A DNA stretch of 64,000 bases from the NCBI GenBank assembly GCA_035352895.1, contig DAOPYN010000016.1:1-64000 (forward strand), in the 5' to 3' direction. The DNA comes from UBA5070 sp035352895 (GTDB lineage: Bacteria; Fibrobacterota; Fibrobacteria; UBA5070). Position 1 is the stretch's first letter. The number at the start of each line of letters is the position of its first letter. This document shows, piece after piece, positions 61,591-64,000 of the stretch. Under the pieces are notes generated by a model. The model was not told where the DNA came from, did not search any database, and saw only the letters and a program-made list of their open reading frames with translations. Made by a program: the position numbers and the translations under genes.

Positions 61591-63663
61591 ATGTCCATTA
61601 CCCGTATCGTCTTGGGGAGCATTCGTTCACGACTGATCTGGACTTCGATCCTGGTCGCCTTCTTCGCCTTTGGCCTGACCGCGGGCTTTTCCATCTTCAA
61701 ATTGCGATCCATCCAGGAGCAGGGACTGGAAGTCCAGATCCGCAGCCAGTCGGAAGCCGGTGCCCGTGAGGTGGAGGCTGTGATGGAACGCAAGGTGGGG
61801 TTCGCCCGCGCCTTGGCGAGGTCGGTGGAGGGAATCGCCTCCCTGCCCGATGGCCAGAAGCGGGAAGTGTTGGATTCCGTGGTCCGTTCCATGGCCTTCG
61901 AGGAGGGCGTGTCCGCGGCCTACGTGAACGTGGAGCATGGACGATTCTTCTCCGCGAAGGTCGGCACACCTGGGAAGAAGCCGGGTTCCACATGGTTCAA
62001 GGACGGCACAGGGCGCGTCCGGTACGATCCCGTGGGAGCGGACACTCCCATCGATTCTTCCGCCGCATGGTACTGGAACGCGTTCCGAAGTGGACACGAA
62101 GGCATGGTGGAACCCTACCGCTACAGCTACCTGCCGGGAATCGACTCCATCCTGATGGTTTCCATGGCGGTGCCCATCCAGGTGGGAGGGAAGGTGGTGG
62201 GCGTGGCGGGAGTGGATGTTCCCTTCACCCAACTGCAGACGGTGGTCGGCGAAGTCCATCCCATCGCCGGATCGTACGCCATCCTCGTATCCAACAATGG
62301 CGTGCGATTGGCGCATCCGAAGCCAGAGTTGCTGATGAAGCGGTTGGGGGACGACATGGCCGACGCGGAGCGCCGATCCCTCCTGGATTCCATCCGCTTG
62401 GGGCGGCCAACCCAGGTGGAGAAGATCGCCAAGGGATTGGGAGCGATGAGCCTGATCCGATATCAACCGGTCGTGGTGGGCAAGACCGGGACGGCATGGT
62501 CGTTGGGCCTGGTCTTTCCCATCGACGAGATGCGCGCACCGGTGGCTCGAACCCGCAATGAGCTTCTGTTCGCGACCTTGCTGGCAGTCGCTTTCCTGGC
62601 GTTGGTCCTGGGTGTCCTGACGGCAAGGCTCCTGAGGCCATTGGAGGTGACCGCGGGTTTCATGCGGGAACTGGCCGAAGGGGATGGAGACCTGACACGG
62701 CGGGTTTCCGCGACCGGCGTCGACGAGACGGATCGCCTGGCCGTCGAATTCAACCGCTTCGCGGAAGCGACCCGGCAGATGGTCGGGAATGTCGTGGAAC
62801 GGATGCTTCCGGTGAAATCCGGTGGCGGGGAGATGCGGCGGGTCTCCCAAGAGATGGATGCCTTGTCCAACCGGTTGGCCGCCCAGGCGCGGACCGTGGG
62901 AGAGGAGGCCGACCGGATGTCCGGGAGCGCCCAGGGGGCGCACGGAGCCATGGAGCGTTCCGGTGGAAACCTGGAGCGGATCGCGGCGGCGGTGGAAGAG
63001 ATGAACGCGAGCGTCGGCGAGATCTCCCAGGGGGCGAACCTGTCCATGACCACGGGACGGGAAGCCATGGCCGCCGCCGAGCAGGCCAGCCGGTTCGTCG
63101 GGGAATTGTCGAACGCCTCCCGCGAGATCGAGGATGTGATCGAGATCATCGTGGAGATTTCCGAGCAGACCAAGCTCCTGGCCTTGAACGCCACGATCGA
63201 GGCCGCCCGCGCCGGGGAGGCCGGCAAGGGTTTCGCCGTGGTCGCGGGCGAAGTGAAGGAGCTGGCCAAGGGGACCGCCGCGGCCACCGAGGACATCCGG
63301 GCCAAGGTCGACAAGATCCGCTCGGCCACCGCGAGCGCGGTGGAGCGGATCGAGACGATCCGCGCCGTGATCCACAAGTCGTCCGACATGCAGAACACCA
63401 TCGCGGCCTCCGTGGAGGAACAGTCCGCGAGCACCCGCGAGATCGCCTCCAGCCTGGCCGAGGTCGTGTCCGAGATCAAGGAGGTCCGCAAGGGCCTGGC
63501 GGGTGTGGCCACCGGCGCCGACTCCGTGCATCGGGAGATGCTCTCGCTGAACTCGACCAGCGGGGAATTGCAGACCGAATCCGAACAGGTTCGCCAGATG
63601 GTGTCCCAGATGGACGGCGCGATCCTCGACATCGACCGCCTGTTGGGGCGATTCAAGATCTGA
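61591..63663 (+). CDS. Methyl-accepting chemotaxis protein
   Basis: 690 residues. Membrane helix about 15-36, a periplasmic Cache-like sensor (about 45-310, with VSMAVPIQVGGKVVGVAGVD), a second helix (about 320-345), HAMP (about 345-400), and the signalling hairpin with ATIEAARAGEAGKGFAVVA. No che genes are nearby. Couples an external signal to CheA, or to a gliding/pilus-type che system. Ligand unknown. Confidence 0.93.
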   Translation: MSITRIVLGSIRSRLIWTSILVAFFAFGLTAGFSIFKLRSIQEQGLEVQIRSQSEAGAREVEAVMERKVGFARALARSVEGIASLPDGQKREVLDSVVRSMAFEEGVSAAYVNVEHGRFFSAKVGTPGKKPGSTWFKDGTGRVRYDPVGADTPIDSSAAWYWNAFRSGHEGMVEPYRYSYLPGIDSILMVSMAVPIQVGGKVVGVAGVDVPFTQLQTVVGEVHPIAGSYAILVSNNGVRLAHPKPELLMKRLGDDMADAERRSLLDSIRLGRPTQVEKIAKGLGAMSLIRYQPVVVGKTGTAWSLGLVFPIDEMRAPVARTRNELLFATLLAVAFLALVLGVLTARLLRPLEVTAGFMRELAEGDGDLTRRVSATGVDETDRLAVEFNRFAEATRQMVGNVVERMLPVKSGGGEMRRVSQEMDALSNRLAAQARTVGEEADRMSGSAQGAHGAMERSGGNLERIAAAVEEMNASVGEISQGANLSMTTGREAMAAAEQASRFVGELSNASREIEDVIEIIVEISEQTKLLALNATIEAARAGEAGKGFAVVAGEVKELAKGTAAATEDIRAKVDKIRSATASAVERIETIRAVIHKSSDMQNTIAASVEEQSASTREIASSLAEVVSEIKEVRKGLAGVATGADSVHREMLSLNSTSGELQTESEQVRQMVSQMDGAILDIDRLLGRFKI

Positions 63664-63737
63664 GCATACCTGCCATGCGTCCGGTGGATGGGTCCGCTCC
63701 GTCGGGCCGAGGCTAGTTTTCCCTGTCTCTAGAACGC

Positions 63738-63763
63738 GGGGCGATCCGGACGGACGCCCCTTT
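63738..63763 (+). terminator. Hairpin upstream of leuB
   Basis: GGGGCG pairs with CGCCCC and an inner TCCG/CGGA stem lies inside, with TTT following at 63761. It could end the chemoreceptor gene or act in the leuB leader; it starts 75 bases after the chemoreceptor stop. Confidence 0.5.
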
Positions 63764-63789
63764 CCAGGTTCCGAAGAAGGGGAAGAACG

Positions 63790-64000
63790 ATGTCGAAGAC
63801 CCACAAGATCGCAGTCCTGGCCGGTGATGGGATCGGTCCCGAGGTGATGGCCCAGGCCCTGCGCGTGATGGAGGCCGTGGCCGCCAAGGACGGCTTCTCC
63901 TTCGATTGGAAGCCGGCCAAGGTGGGCGGGTCCGCCTACGACGCGTTCCAGCATCCCCTGCCGCAGTCCACCATCGACACCTGCAAGGATTCCGAGGCCA
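63790..64000 (+). CDS. leuB: 3-isopropylmalate dehydrogenase, N-terminal part (cut by window edge)
   Basis: 70 codons are present. KIAVLAGDGIGPEVMAQALRV is the NAD-dependent beta-decarboxylating dehydrogenase opening; HPLPQSTIDTCKDSEA follows as in LeuB. GAAGGGGAAG precedes the ATG. Leucine biosynthesis. The isocitrate/tartrate dehydrogenase relatives share the start, but the length of the sensor loop and HPLP favour LeuB. Confidence 0.85.
   Translation, partial: MSKTHKIAVLAGDGIGPEVMAQALRVMEAVAAKDGFSFDWKPAKVGGSAYDAFQHPLPQSTIDTCKDSEA

Overview
The window is a GC-rich stretch of a Gram-negative (diderm) bacterial chromosome. It encodes outer-membrane barrels, TolQ/TolR/TonB-type envelope proteins, a meso-DAP type MurE, and a complete elongation and division wall-synthesis toolkit. 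The combination points to the Fibrobacterota or a near relative: a gliding-type Agl/Glt-like cluster beside mreB, secreted proteins with DSLRR-type repeats, and a SufR-type Rrf2 regulator next to sufB. That assignment is inference; there is no rRNA or other decisive marker. No prophage, insertion sequence or CRISPR array was seen. The only sequence gap is a run of 100 N at 53061-53160 inside a tandem repeat.

Layout. 1-2.5 kb: a truncated phosphoesterase, then sufR and a lone sufB that share a putative SufR operator. 2.6-4.5 kb: a secreted papain-like protease and a secreted partner. 4.5-6.5 kb (minus): UDP-glucose dehydrogenase coupled to an M15 peptidase. 6.7-18.8 kb: a long plus-strand cluster of a beta-helix protein, a barrel-TPR protein, a 1263-residue TPR protein, an SH3-like protein, TolQ, two TolR, an FHA-TM-TonB/AgmX-type protein and another barrel. 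This set resembles the Agl-Glt gliding machine of Myxococcus and is the best candidate here for an interesting multi-protein system. 18.9-25.1 kb: mreB, mreC, mreD, pbp2, rodA, comF. Then come tRNA-Ser(UGA), an alpha/beta hydrolase, a DUF2914 membrane protein and a 469-residue conserved unknown on the minus strand.

29.0-44.6 kb is a tightly overlapped division and cell-wall (dcw) operon behind a textbook MraZ operator: mraZ, an rsmH-ftsL fusion, ftsI, murE, murF, a 57-codon ORF where mraY is expected, a reduced MurD-like protein without the ATP-binding domain, ftsW, murG, murC, ftsQ, ftsA, ftsZ, hemW. The in-frame rsmH-ftsL fusion, the missing mraY and the MurD-like pseudoenzyme are the main oddities.

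44.6-64 kb is mixed housekeeping and signalling: a secreted tail-collar-like protein, DUF2809, a DUF985 cupin, DUF2164, a GntR/LacI-like regulator, a REC-GGDEF diguanylate cyclase, purQ, a hypothetical, a sensor kinase with a periplasmic-binding-like sensor, a 103-bp tandem repeat array broken by the gap, a PurS-PurL fusion, a cysteine desulfurase, a DUF4184 membrane protein, a large secreted Cys-pair repeat protein, a metallophosphoesterase, a chemoreceptor, and the start of leuB.

All functional statements rest on reading motifs and family resemblance by eye; no database search was run.
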